From: Pascua guehoae
Lineage: Eukaryota > Basidiomycota > Tremellomycetes > Trichosporonales > Trichosporonaceae
NCBI GenBank assembly: GCA_001600415.1
Contig: BCJX01000018.1
Span: 473,534 to 537,533 of the forward strand
Direction: 5' to 3'
Length of the DNA stretch: 64,000 nt
Part shown: positions 45,769 through 57,396 of the stretch, in pieces
Layout: every line of letters begins with the position of its first letter
Numbering within the stretch: the first letter of the stretch is position 1
The notes under the pieces: generated by a model
What the model was told of the DNA's origin: nothing
Seen by the model: the letters and a program-made list of their open reading frames with translations, nothing else
Databases searched by the model: none
Position numbers and translations under genes: made by a program

Positions 45769-47700
45769 AGACTGTGGGCGATGCCCACTGTCAGCTTTGG
45801 TGTAGACGGATAGGTCGCGAGTGGATGCAGGGGGGGGATGGATGGTGGTGGTGTGGTGTGGTGGTGAAGGGGGGGTGTTGTGGAGCGGAGATGAGATGGG
45901 AGAGTAGTAGTAGTTGGGAGTGGTGGAATGGATGGTTACAAGAGTGGGTGGGGTGGTGGGTGGGGTGGATGGGGTGCATGTTGACTGGACGGGGAGGGTG
46001 GGTGGTGGGGCAGTGGACCGTGGGGGGGGATGCCTGCCCCCCTCTCGGCTCTTGCGGCCTTTGCGTTGTGCCCTCGGCCTCGGATGTGGCGCAAACAGAC
46101 CCCCTCCCTGCCCCCGACCTGGGCATATGCACGTTGTTTGCTCTTGTCCATGTACTTGTTCTTTCATCCAACGCGCAACAATGTACTCACGACAAAAGTC
46201 GCGCTGCGACGCGTTGATGGACGTGACTGGCAAAGTTCGGGGGGTGGAGGTTGGCTTTGTCAATAATACCAACGGCGGCGAGCGCGCGAGAACAGCGTGG
46301 CCGTCGCGTGGGTGGTGGATGGCAAAAAGTGGTGGGGTGGTGGCGTGGTCGACAGCGTGGCAGCCCAAATCAGTCCTCGGAATGGAACAATGAGTCTCTC
46401 CGTTTTTAACGGGGGATTACGAGAAGGAATACAAGGAGAGATGCCGAGAGGACACGTTTGGATGGGGTCGTTCAAGGTCGTAAAGACTCGGTCGTGACTG
46501 TTGTTTGGGTGGGTGGAGCGTCGTGGGTGATCGTGAGCCCGTGGCTGGCCGTCGGTGGTGACCGTGTTTCGTTATAAAACAGAGAAAAAAAAGGTAGTTT
46601 GTACAATCCAGTTGTGCGTAACTTTTGTTCAGTCTTCCGGTTGCTATATAACTCTGCGTCGTCGTTGTCTCTCAAGGTGGAGAGCTCGATGTCTATGCAT
46701 AGGCGTCAGCGACGTGTGCTGCGCAGGGTGGAGGGTGGCGCCCTGGAAGACAATGCGACGGAAGCAAATATGGAGTTGAAAAGAAAAGAACTCACTTGCG
46801 CACTTGTGTTTTTGGGTGCGTTTTTTTTTTTAGGCTGGCGTGTGGCGTAGCTGCTGTTGAACAACGTCGAGCGTGTAAAGAGCCAACTAGCACAACCTAG
46901 CAGAGAGGTGGGCGAGGTGGTGTGTATGCGTATGTGTACGATGAAACGGAACAGGCAACTGCACGGCAATCGCACGAACACGACCGCGGGTTGCGAGGTC
47001 GAGCTGTTTTTGTATGTTTAGTGGCGAGGGCAGGTGTCGATGTGTCGGCCTGACAGGAGGGGACGAGGGTACCGGAGGAGAGATAAAGAACACGAAGGAG
47101 AAGGAAAAAAAAAACAGAGGGGGGGCTATTGTCGACACCAACAAGACTGCAATTAACTCGCAAGTCCAGATACGGGAGGGTGATAGGGGGGTGATATGGT
47201 AGTCGGGGATGTGCGACGTGTGTCTGGACACAAAATAGGGCACTGGACCAGGGTTTGGGCAAGGGGGCAACCCGAGCCAAATGCTTGACCCACTGGTTCG
47301 AGCTGAAGAAGTGCCTCGCGTTTCCAAAGTTGCCAGAGACAAGGGACAATACGCCCGAACGAGGAAACGCTGTGGCTGCTGAGCTGGTGGACAGAATGGG
47401 GATCCTTGTTACACGCGGCCGGGGGTGTCTGTTACCCTGGGGCGTGATGTGGTGCGCCGCGTGAGAGTGAGGGAGGGAGAGGCCGAGAGAGTCGTGGTCG
47501 TTGGAGAGTGGGGAATGCCGCTGGCCGCCAGACCTGGACGCGCTGCGCCGCTAACCTCGGCGCTAACAGCGTGTGAGGACTGCGGTGCCAGAGCAAAGAC
47601 GTTTGCCAAGGTGTGTTTCCTTCCGCAGACTCATAGTTTGTTCTCGACAGCTGACTGTCCATGTGACTGCATCGACTCGGTGTTTACCGCCTAACTGTGG
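45769..47700. other. bHLH upstream region
   Basis: About 2 kb with G-rich and TGG-rich blocks on the plus strand (45830-46050), a TATAAAAC at 46572-46579, and T/C-rich stretches on the minus strand around 47000-47130. Frames such as 46887-47349 minus are low in complexity. I see no second gene. Confidence 0.45.
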
Positions 47701-50200
47701 GCGTGTCGAATGCGGGGGACAAGATCCTGTTGGTGTACCCACCTCGTCTTAGCGTGAGAATAAGAATTACAGATCAATAGCGCGTCCGTCGCAGCGCTGC
47801 GCCGCAACCAAGCACACCATCACGCTGGGGTTGCGACCCTAGGAACCTGGTCTGCTCCTGGCAAGTATTGCGCTCAGTCTTCCTAGGTGTCACACCAGTT
47901 ACCTATTGTTACTCTTTCAACGCAAAGTAGACTGCGATTGAGAGGTTTGGTCCCAGAGCCTTGTCCTCTGCAATTTGTGGCACTGGCAGTGCGTCATCCC
48001 CAGTCCGCATGACTCGAGGTATCCAGGGCCACGTCCCTGCAGCCTCGAGCTTAAGCATGTCCGCTGCTCCAAACTTGGGCGGGTGGGCACGCCTGGCTTG
48101 GCGAAACCAAACCCCACCTCCAAGAACACATGGTGGCTCTCTTTGCGCGCTTTCCCTGCCCAAAGTTTAAACGCGGGCAGGATGGCTCGTGCTCAGGTAC
48201 CTTGGGGGGATCGGCCGTCCCGCTCGTACGCACTTTATTATTACTCTGGTGTCTTGTGTGGCGGCGCGTAGGGGAATAGGGTTTGCTGCGAGGCAGGGCT
48301 TCTCGATCGAACCCAGCCCATTGTACTAGGATGTACGGAAACAAACGACTCTGTATTTCCTCCTCGCAGCCAAAACATCTCGAGCGGGCTGTTCGGGGAT
48401 ACTGGATAGACTTTCGGGGATGCAGATCTGTTCGGCATCGTTTCCATCTCCATCTACGGCCTTCGGACATGAGAAAACGACGCTCAACATGTTGTTAGGT
48501 GGGTATGGGGTAACTGTGCCCGACCATCACGCTGAACGGTGATTGAGAAATTTGTTCCTAACCACGAGTGATCCCTATACGAGGTCGGCGGCTGGCTCTT
48601 TCTAGTCGTTGGCACCTGCGTACGCCACTGTCGTTGTCGGCTTGGGCGCCTTGGCAGGCGACGGGCTGGCAACCGGCCGCACGTGCCTCAGCCTTCGCGT
48701 GCCGTGCATCACCGCTTGCGTCACTGCCAAGAGCATTAGTTGGCCGAGGGCTGATCCTGCACGTCGATCGTAATCCCCAACGGGTGTTTAAGTGAACCTG
48801 GACGAGGCTTTGTTGTCGACTTTAGCTTTACATCCGAGGTATCTCGCCCGGTAAGGGTAAGTTCCCGGGAGGGCTTGCGCGCACCCAAGTCCGAGGCCGC
48901 TTGTCGTCAGAGCCAACCAAACAAAGTTTCCTGTGAGCCTGACTTTTTCCGAGTCATCCCCGCTCTCTGGTTCTGAAAGTGTGGACACATCTCATTGTCA
49001 CGTTCGCCTGCCCCTGCGGCGCGTTGGCCGGTATTCAGCAAAGGAATGAGGCATTCAAGCACGCGCCTTCTACTACTTTCTGTACACCTTGTACTGTAGA
49101 CGTTGGTTGTTGACAATCGTTGGGCATTGCACTTGGAGCCCTGAGCTTGTTATTTTAGTACCATTGGTATTTCCAAATTTCCAGTAAAGTCCACGAAATG
49201 TAGTGTTCACTGTGGCTGTAAAGGAGCCGAGCGGTCGAAACAAACTCGGTGTCGCGCATCCACTTGATGGCGGAAGAATGAGAAAACGGCTAGACCGTGA
49301 GCCCCGTCGGACAAGACTGTACTGCTGCTTCTCAACACACCGAGGATATTCCACGGAATCCAATGGGGTACAGATGTCACCCGGTTATCCATCGGGATGG
49401 AGCCTACATCCCTGCAGCAAATCCTAGTCCACTTTGGTGCAGCACATCCGCCGATCTTCCGATGATACTACATACACCGATGCCGTCATGGTTAATTTTG
49501 CCTCCGACGGGGAGCCCTGAGGGCCCCGAAAGCACGTTGCAGCCCCATATCCCCTCGTGTGATGGCTAGTGTCGGGAGTGTGGCGTTTTAATTAAGAGTG
49601 GGAGGTGGTAGGAGGCGACTCACCCGAGACCGACTGCGTCGACGTCTTACTCACCGTGACCATCACCAGGACGGGCCAGGAACAAGGCGATCCCCCTTGC
49701 CCACCTCAGCATACAATACCCTTGCCAAAAGCACGTGCCAGGATCGAGGCAAGTTGGGATGATGTGCCGTCAATGGTGGGGTACGTTGTATTTGCATTTC
49801 TACCTAGTGCCTCAATGCAGTGGGTGGTGTTGCAGGGCATCGAGGCAAGGAGCACGAGCCCCAAATGAGCGACTGGGCCCGCAGCAGCAACGATCTTGTT
49901 TCTGTTGTTCCGCCAATGCGGAGAGGAAGCTTGACGCTCAAAAGGTTTCCCTCTTTACACCCACCGGGACGACAGAATGAACTTGTGTGACGTCGTAATC
50001 CCGGCCCTTGCCCTTGAACCTTGTCAGCCGCAATCCGTTGTTGTCAGCCAGGTTCCATGAGCCTGGCACAGCGCTGACGTACAACCAGAACAGGGTTCCC
50101 TGTTTCAACCCTTAGCAGCCATCCGTCATCAGTCACCAACCAGCTGTTATCATTATTGTCACGTACTGTACCCAACGGATGCGACATTTTGTGCTCTGTC
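47701..50200. other. Gene-poor stretch
   Basis: Base composition is more even than in the coding parts. The longest frames (for example minus 47909-48163, 84 codons) have no known domain and no splice partners. A TTCGATCG string near 48303 does not fold as a tRNA arm. Nothing is supported. Confidence 0.4.
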
Positions 50201-52900
50201 GGGGGGCGCAATCCGTTCGCAGCTGCAATACCGGAGGTTAACTCGTAGCATAGGACGGCTGTGGTGCTCTCAGAGCCGACACGTCACAGGACCGGACAAA
50301 AAAAAAAAGGACCGAAAAAAAGGACAAAAACAGTAAACATACCGTACTTCTAGAGGAGTAACGAGCAGTCGTGCGTCAGGTTCACTTTTTGCGATGATTC
50401 CGACAATGGGGTGGGAATACGTGAGCCTGACCATCACAACCTCGGGCGGTTACCACCAGAAAAAAAAAATACAAATAATGTAAATGTAAACATCCCTTCG
50501 AGCGAATAGCGAGCAGTGCCGAGCGTTAACGAGGAGTGCTGCAGAGTCAGGTTCACTTGGATCTGTGATTCAGATGGACTCGTGTGAGAAGTAGCACAAC
50601 CCCACGACCCCAAAGACCCACACCGACTCGCAAAGTCACGCGCTGCCTCTGCTTTGGTTCCATGTAGTGTTTCGCCCCCCGCACTCATTGGGCGGCATTG
50701 AATAGTCAAGAGTGGGTTTGGCAAGCGTTGCCCGACAAACTGGCTCACGACGCGGTCAGTTACCCCCGGCGACCCGAGCCAAGAGTCGCAGAAAGGCTTG
50801 TACTTGGGACTGTCGACTGGGGACTGTCGCTAGGCAACAGCGATCGTGTTCTCATGTAAATAAGCACATGAGTTTGGTGGACAGTAGACGATAGTTCTAT
50901 GCTTTAACTATTATTGCTACAGAAGACTTTCTGTTAGTTCTGTGCTGTAACCAGTGCTACCGAAGAGTTTTTTTGCGGCGGGCTAGTTGATGTGATGACG
51001 TGGAATGTAGATCACCGAGGCGAGGCGAGGTATAGAGGGGCGTGCAAAGGAACGACAAGTGGCACAGGGTGAGACTTTACCTTCAATCTCGGCAGGGAGC
51101 TCGGCACCTGCACGTCGTACAGGCTGGGCACCCCTGCTCTGGCCCCTTTCTTGTTCCTTAGCTTTTGACGCCTGCATCCAATGGTGCGTCGTTGTGTATT
51201 TGGCAGTGAGTGTGGCTGCCAATGGCGGCACGGAATGTCGATCACTTTCGGCGAGGTATCGTAGTTTAACCCATTCCGTCGGCGCGTATCTCGCCTGCCC
51301 ACCACCTGGGGGCTTGGCGTGCGGCCGCGCCTTTCGGGTTTCCTGCTCGGCCTCGGGCTCCGCAACGGCGGACGGGGGTGTGTGCACAGCCCCTTCCATG
51401 GCTGAGCGGAGGAGACGACGCTACAGTACGTGTCCCCCTTGGCCCATTTGGCAGAGGACAGGACAGGACGGGAGTGATTGCCTGACGCACCTGATCGTCC
51501 AAGACAAGGTTTGGGACAACAGAAAAAAGGCCAAGTAAATGAAGCGGGCAAGTGTGGCTAGCAGAGGCTGAGCGATCCGGCTGGCCAGCTGCGAGAACTG
51601 TAGCCGCGGAGACCGGGAAGCGACAGGCAGCTTGCTTTTTTCTTTTCTTTTTTCTGTCGACGCCAGTACGAGAATGGAACAGAGTGCCGCTCAATCCCCG
51701 CCAAGCCTCGTGGGACGCACACTTGCAGGATAAGAAATAGTGTCGTCATGATGATGTCGCAATTGTCATTCGGCGTCGCATTGCAGGGCGGGCTAGCGAC
51801 TAACACCAAACGGGACCCTGTAGCCCGTGTAGACGGTCTAGACGGCACAGACGAGACAGACGACATAGATCGGCGGTCAAGAACAAGAAACTTTCGACGC
51901 AGATCTACTTTTGACGACGGACAACGGGTGAGATGAGGAAGAAAGAAGAGCCGAAGCGCAGCAGACATGTGATCGTCCTGATCCTAGAATCAGGCAGAGC
52001 TTGAAGCCTGAGTCTAAGCCTGGACGTGGCAGCGAGCCTGACACTAGCTAGGACCGACGGACATGTGTGGGCGACGAATTTTCCGAGGGGCGACGGGCAA
52101 GGGGCGGGACGGGGATCGACGAGTTGTCCGATGGCCGGCCGGTGGCCGGCCGAGGAGCGAGGTGAAGCGATGTGACAGACCACGGGGACGTGCGACGAGC
52201 GACGGGTGACGGACGACAGTAAGCCGACGCGCCGACGCGGCACCGACAGGCACAAGCCGGCACAGACCGGCACGGCGGGTATTTTTGATCGCGTGAGCGA
52301 GTCGAGTCGATCCGACAGCACAGGCACGGGCACGAGTGACACAGTAGGCGCCCACGTAGTCTCTGATCGACGATCCATGGCCCGTCCGCACGGAAACACG
52401 CACGGCCCAACTCAACCTTTTTCCACGCGACATACCGCGCGCGTCTCGCATGTCTCGATACGGCACAGTACCGTAGATACGCACACCTTTGCTTTGTGCA
52501 AGACATCGGCCTCGCAACGGGTCACATGAAAGCCCAGCCAGAATCGCCCCTCGTCACATGTCACAGTGGGCGGACATCACGTAACCTCGCAGATCATCCC
52601 CAGATCTGCAGGCACAGGTCGACAGGCACAGAGGTACTCGTACTCGTACTTGCCCGCCCACCCGTGCAATGCCCGTGCACCCGTCTGTCAGCCAGTCACA
52701 AAGGTGCGCTCTGCGATGCGACGCCACGCAACGCCAAGCCATGCCCGTGTCTCGTGCTCGGTGCTCCGGGCTCGCGCTCGCGCGCGCGCGATTTCCATGC
52801 GGGACATCAACGGCATCCGGCACCCCGTGGGCGTGACAGCTGGCGGCTGGCTGACGACAGACCGCGCGCATGTCGTGATGGCAACGGCAAGGAGCGTTGA
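50201..52900. other. Gene-poor stretch with A-rich blocks
   Basis: A-rich segments at 50300-50335 and 50460-50490 lie next to two related segments, GAGTAACGAGCAGTCGTGCG (50356) and the GAGTGCTGCAGAGTCAGG region (50533), each followed by TCAGGTTCACTT. From 52070 to 52480 the sequence is GC-rich, with GGCCGGCC and repeated GACAGGCACA and GGCACAG strings. No gene is supported on either strand. Confidence 0.4.
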
Positions 52901-53032
52901 ACAGAACAAGAAAAAAAAAAAAAAAAACATAATAAAAATTGCCTTTTTGCTTATCGAGGACAGCGAGGATTGAATCCTGTGCCAGCGAGTTTTCCGGGTC
53001 TGTTTGGGCCCTTTGCCGACGGCCACGAGGGG

Positions 53033-53134
53033 TTGGCACAGGTTGAGCGGTTATTTGTCAGCTGTTTTACGGACGCAAGCTCGTTGGCACAGGTTGAGCG
53101 GTTATTTCTCGGCTGTTTTACGGACGTAAGCTGT
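53033..53134. repeat. 51-bp direct tandem duplication
   Basis: Two adjacent copies, both starting TTGGCACAGGTTGAGCGGTT and containing GCTGTTTTACGGACG, differ at only a few bases. They are non-coding. Confidence 0.9.
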
Positions 53135-54284
53135 CCGGCGGTGTTGATGCACATGACTGGCTGCGGGTGGGTGGAGAACAATGGCTGGGGGGGTATTTGG
53201 ACGGCCTGGAAAGTGTTGAGAATGGGCGGCGGGGACCGCATGGCATGGCTTCTGCAAGTGGTACAGGCAATGGCGAGTTGAATCAGAGTGTACCGGTATA
53301 CTCTGTCGCGTCGCCCTGGTTGACGTGACGATGAGCCGCATGGTAGCAAAGGGAGACTATACGTACAAGTCTGGCTATCAAGTTCGCCAAGACCTTCATC
53401 AAATGTGGCGGCAATAGCCAAATGCGCCCAGCAGGCCACTGCCTGTAGGCATATAGGCAAGCAGTGGACGCCATGACTATAACTCACAGCAGTGGGCGCG
53501 ACCACCAGTCCTGCTAACCACTACACGATCAACGGGGCTCCAAGGTCCAGCGGTGGGGAATGTGTGCCTCGACAGGAGCGCGTGGTCAACCGAAGAAGTG
53601 GCAAAGTTTTTGCGGTAACAGCAGTACACTTACAAAGCCACTAACCCAATGTGCTGGCCAGTCACTGTTCACATGGGAGTGACTAACCTCATGAGTTCGC
53701 ACGGTGGAGTAAATTGTCTCGGTGGGACGGCAACAAGGCGACAGTCCCATTGTGAAGTCCCTTGCGAAATGTAGTTAGCTTGACAATGGCTCGCACTGTC
53801 GCACTGTCGACGGTGAGAGTCGGTCAGAGGAATGCCCGTTGCGTGGCTGCAAGTGCACCGAGCACTGGATGGTCCTCAGTGGGCTTTAACACCAGTGTGA
53901 CGATGCAGGTGCGGTCGGAAATCAGTCGCATGCGGCGTTGAGCATGGACACTATCTACATCAATCCGATTTCAGTGACTTGCACCCTATACTGTCCACCA
54001 TGCACATCAAGGCCTCGAGCCCCAAGACAAGGGTGTGAGATGGCACTTCCTGCACGACATGAGCCCCCGCGCGCCCTGCGCGCGCGTGCGACCGAGCGCA
54101 ACGTGGCAGTCTCAATACTTTCCGGTCGCACCTGTACCTGGAGAATAGCCACAGCAGCACTGGCACTGGGCCGCGATCCAAGGGCAGAGTAGTCGCCAAT
54201 ACCGTGGCCATCGGTGCAAACGCAGGGCATTGTGAGTGCAGTGTCGTAAACACGAAATGAGAAAATTGACCTTTCCGTAATCTG

Positions 54285-54495
54285 GGTTCAATGAGGAACG
54301 AGGAGGAGGGCAAAGGGCGCCATGTCGACGGGAAGTGCTAGTTGGTCTTTGGATAATCTGGATAAACGAGGAATGGAGAGGGAAACCACGTCAATCTCGA
54401 GGAATGGCGAGTTTGGCGTTCGGCAATCTAGATAAACGAGGAATGGGAATGAGGACAGTAAGTCACGTCATTGAGTAAACGAGCAACGAGGGGCA
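54285..54495. repeat. Diverged ATAAACGAGGAATGG repeats
   Basis: GATAAACGAGGAATGG recurs at about 54361 and 54431, 70 bp apart, with preceding TAATCTG/CAATCTA also shared. Weaker relatives are at about 54288 (TCAATGAGGAACGAGG) and 54474 (AGTAAACGAGCAACGAGG). Confidence 0.7.
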
Positions 54496-54757
54496 CGGCG
54501 CGTACCGTATACGAATGCAGCATGGGAAAAGAGCAGCATTTACGAGTCATTGGGACATGGGACAACTTGCATACAAGGCGACGACAAACTATGAACATGA
54601 ACAAACAACAAGCTACGACCAAGTAACGACACAGCCGTTCCAACAAGCCACACTTGGGCACATACTTTACGACCGGCGTAAGGTGTCCAGCCGCCTCCCC
54701 GAAACCTCTGCCCATCCCCCCCAACCCCCAGCCCGCCGCTGACAACTCGCTGGCACC

Positions 54758-56157
54758 TCAGACAGCCCCGGCGCCCTCGCCGAGACTCTCAAAGAAGCGC
54801 CGCTTCTCCTTTATACTCGGACAAATGGCCAGGACGACGCGGGTAGTCTCGGCCCACGCGCGGCGGTCTGCCGCTTGGCCGCTGACGTACTCTGCAAAGC
54901 ACTGTTTGCCCACGCCGCCTGCGCGGAGGGCGCGGCGGATCTCGTCGCGGCGCCGCATGCGGTCGAGGGCGTGGGCGCGGGCGGCAATGGCGGGGTGCGT
55001 GCTCGGGCGGACACTCGAGGGGAGGATGCCCGCGGCGACTAGCGTGGGCGCGCTGGGGCGCACGGCGAGGCGGAGGGTGAGGTTGCGTTCGAGGCCGTGG
55101 CGCGTGAGCTGGGCGTGGATGTGGGAGAGGCGGACGGCCTGTGTGGGTTAGTACGGTGATGGAAGGGGGAACGTGGGGTGAGACGTAGACAAGAAGAGGC
55201 ACAGCGAGTTGGATGATAAATACAAAAAGAGTCTGCTTGTGGGAGGGAACGAGTTTGGCATGTACATAAGTGAGGGCCAAGAATGGTTCTTAGGAGGGAA
55301 TGGACGTGGCAGGAAGAAGGGAGGACAGGGCGTCACGGAGCGGGGGTGGAGAAATGCGCACTCAACAACCACAAATTCCAAGTTCTGTCCCAAGCCGAGG
55401 GTCAAGGCACAGTAGGGATAAGCCCAACCGCACGACAACGACAGTGTCTACTGTATTGAGAGACCGCAATAACCGCCGCCATGAAATATCCCAGTCTCGT
55501 TCACCCGAGCATTCTCCTCAGATGTTGACAAGACCGCTCCCCTTCCTGATGCGCATCGCATGGGCATAGGCGACGAGTCTGCCGCCCTGATGGCCATGAA
55601 CCACTAGATGTTCAACAAGGCTATCTAGCCCTCCACGAATATGGACAGCTCGACCCATCGGTTGGGGAACAAGCTCCAGTCTTGTGCCGCGTGCACACTG
55701 GCAAGCCTAGCGACGGCTCAACAAGCAGTGGCCCATCCACCCTCGGCTACTCGTCCACTTGGGAAGAAAGACCACCACTTGTCCCGTCCAGGCTCAACTC
55801 ATGTCCCTGCCCCAGCTGCAGTAGGTCTTATCCTCCCCACTGACATCTGCTCGATCTCACGCCACCTCGGTACCGTCCTAGTCTCAATCCCAGCTCCAGT
55901 CCAACCCATGCCATGCTCTCCTCCCAACCCTTGAGACCCCCCACCCCCCTACTCTTAACTCACCGGCTCGCTCGCCCAGTACCCTCCCGCCCTCACGCCC
56001 GCGACGATACCGACGCCGCGGAGCGTGCCGCGGCGCACGAGTTCGAGCGGGTCCGGACGGAGGCTGAGGGGCGAGAAGAGGGCGTGGCCGATGCGCGAGG
56101 GGGCCGTCTGGGTGTTAGTGCTGTGGGTAAGAAGGGGGGGGGGGGGGTTGTCCGGGT

Positions 56158-56188
<31 letters not shown>

Positions 56189-56885
56189 AGCCACGGAGGT
56201 TGTCCCAGAGGTCAGGATGTGGGCGGAGGAGACGATGGCGCAAGAGTAGTTGGTAATGGGCGCAGCGGACTTGAAGAGACAGACGGAACGAAGATGGGAG
56301 GGTCTGGGGCAAGGAGAGTCGACATGGCGCCGATGAAGGCGTGATGCACTTGCCTGTTCCACATGCCGCCACCACAGCACTGTTACTGGTACGCCCATCC
56401 ATGCCAACCGTCTGCACACGACGAGACTGTGGAGGACCTGGGAACGCGTTCGGGCTGGCCAACCGCTACCCCGTCCACTCACCGCCATATTCTGTACCCA
56501 GCCCCACTCGCCCAACACCTAACACCCAAACCCCACCACGTTCCGAACATCCCGAAAGCCTCCGGTACTCCCGAATCCATAGACGAGCACGTACCTTGTT
56601 AACCCACACGCTCCAGAGGTATCGATCGCGCTCGAGGCCGCGGAGACACGCGACGGCGCGGGAGAGCACGCCGAGGTCGTCGGGGGCGAGGAAGAGGAGG
56701 ATGCGCGTGAGCAGTTCGGGCGGGAGGGCGAGGAAGCGCGTTGCGAAGGGTGTGAGCTGTGTGGGCGTCGTGGGTCGCGCGAGAGGTGAGGCTGGAGGTG
56801 ATGCGGGAGTGGATGTGGGGGTGGGCGAGGTGAGGTGGTGGTGGGCATCCGCTGGGGGCGGGTCGGGTTGGAGGTCGACGGTCAT
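54758..56885 (-). CDS. F-box protein
   Basis: Three exons (56885-56595, 56107-55964, 55138-54758) give 271 residues. After a Pro/Thr/Ser-rich start, the F-box reads FLALPPELLTRILLFLAPDD, followed by LSRAVACLRGLERDRYLWSVW, the usual first half and helix pattern that binds Skp1 in SCF ubiquitin ligases. The remainder (RPDPLELVRRGTLRGV, then AHALDRMRRRDEIRRALRAG) shows no leucine-rich or WD repeats, so the substrate-binding part is unrecognised. Introns are long, at 487 and 825 nt. Intron 1 carries two poly-C tracts (sense strand) within 80 nt of its acceptor. All exon lengths are multiples of three, so skipping exon 2 would keep the frame. Confidence 0.8.
56134..56187. repeat. G14 and G30 homopolymers in F-box intron 1
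   Basis: Two G runs (56134-56147 and 56158-56187) are C runs on the sense strand, upstream of the acceptor at 56108. Confidence 0.9.
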
Positions 56886-57396
56886 TGTGGCTACGTGCGG
56901 TAGGCTGCCTGCCGGCTGTAGCAGAGGCGCGTTCGAGTGAGGATTGGGTGGCGCGGTGGCGATGGATGATGGCAAAGATAAGAGTTGCAGATGGCTATCG
57001 CTGTTGTTGTCTGTTGCCGCTAGTGTGCGGGTGGCGGTGGTGGCGTCATGTCACATGGCACCAGACTTGCCTAGGCCCGGCCCAAGTGGCGGGATGTTCA
57101 CCCGAACCCCAATTACCCAGCTGCAAGCTGCCAGCTGACCTAGGATCGCCCTTGCCACCCAGCCTGTTGACAATTGACAACTTGTCCGCTCCACATGCTC
57201 GCGTGGGGCTCATCTCTACGGGTTACATGCTGATTATATGTAGAGCCTGTATCGTGGGCTGGTATCAGGGCACGTATGTATAATGCGCATGGAGCACGGC
57301 AGCCAGCAGTCGGCATGGAGCTCGATAGACGGCAGATGCGGCTGCTGCTCGATGTGCGGATGCACCAGGCCAGTGTCTCTTCCTCGTACCGACTGT
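56886..57396. other. F-box promoter and Rab5 3' flank
   Basis: Five hundred bases between two minus-strand genes. No gene or RNA is supported. The first 200 bp upstream of the F-box ATG is GTGG-rich on the plus strand. Confidence 0.5.

Larger units (their letters stand above)
52901..54757. other. Gene-poor stretch with short tandem repeats
   Basis: It holds a 51-bp tandem duplication at 53033-53134, a tRNA A-box-like segment on the minus strand at 53480-53545, and diverged AAACGAGGAATGG repeats at 54285-54495. No coding region is supported. The last 250 bp is the F-box gene 3' flank. Confidence 0.45.

Noticed and set aside
46887..47349. Two overlapping frames of about 150 codons on the minus strand
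   Set aside because: They consist of T/C-rich low-complexity translation in the bHLH upstream region, with no recognisable domain.
47909..48163. An 84-codon minus-strand frame with protein-like composition
   Set aside because: No domain, no splice partners and no signal peptide; it is too short to support alone.
48290..48320. TTCGATCGAACCC as a minus-strand B-box
   Set aside because: The stem around the loop does not pair.
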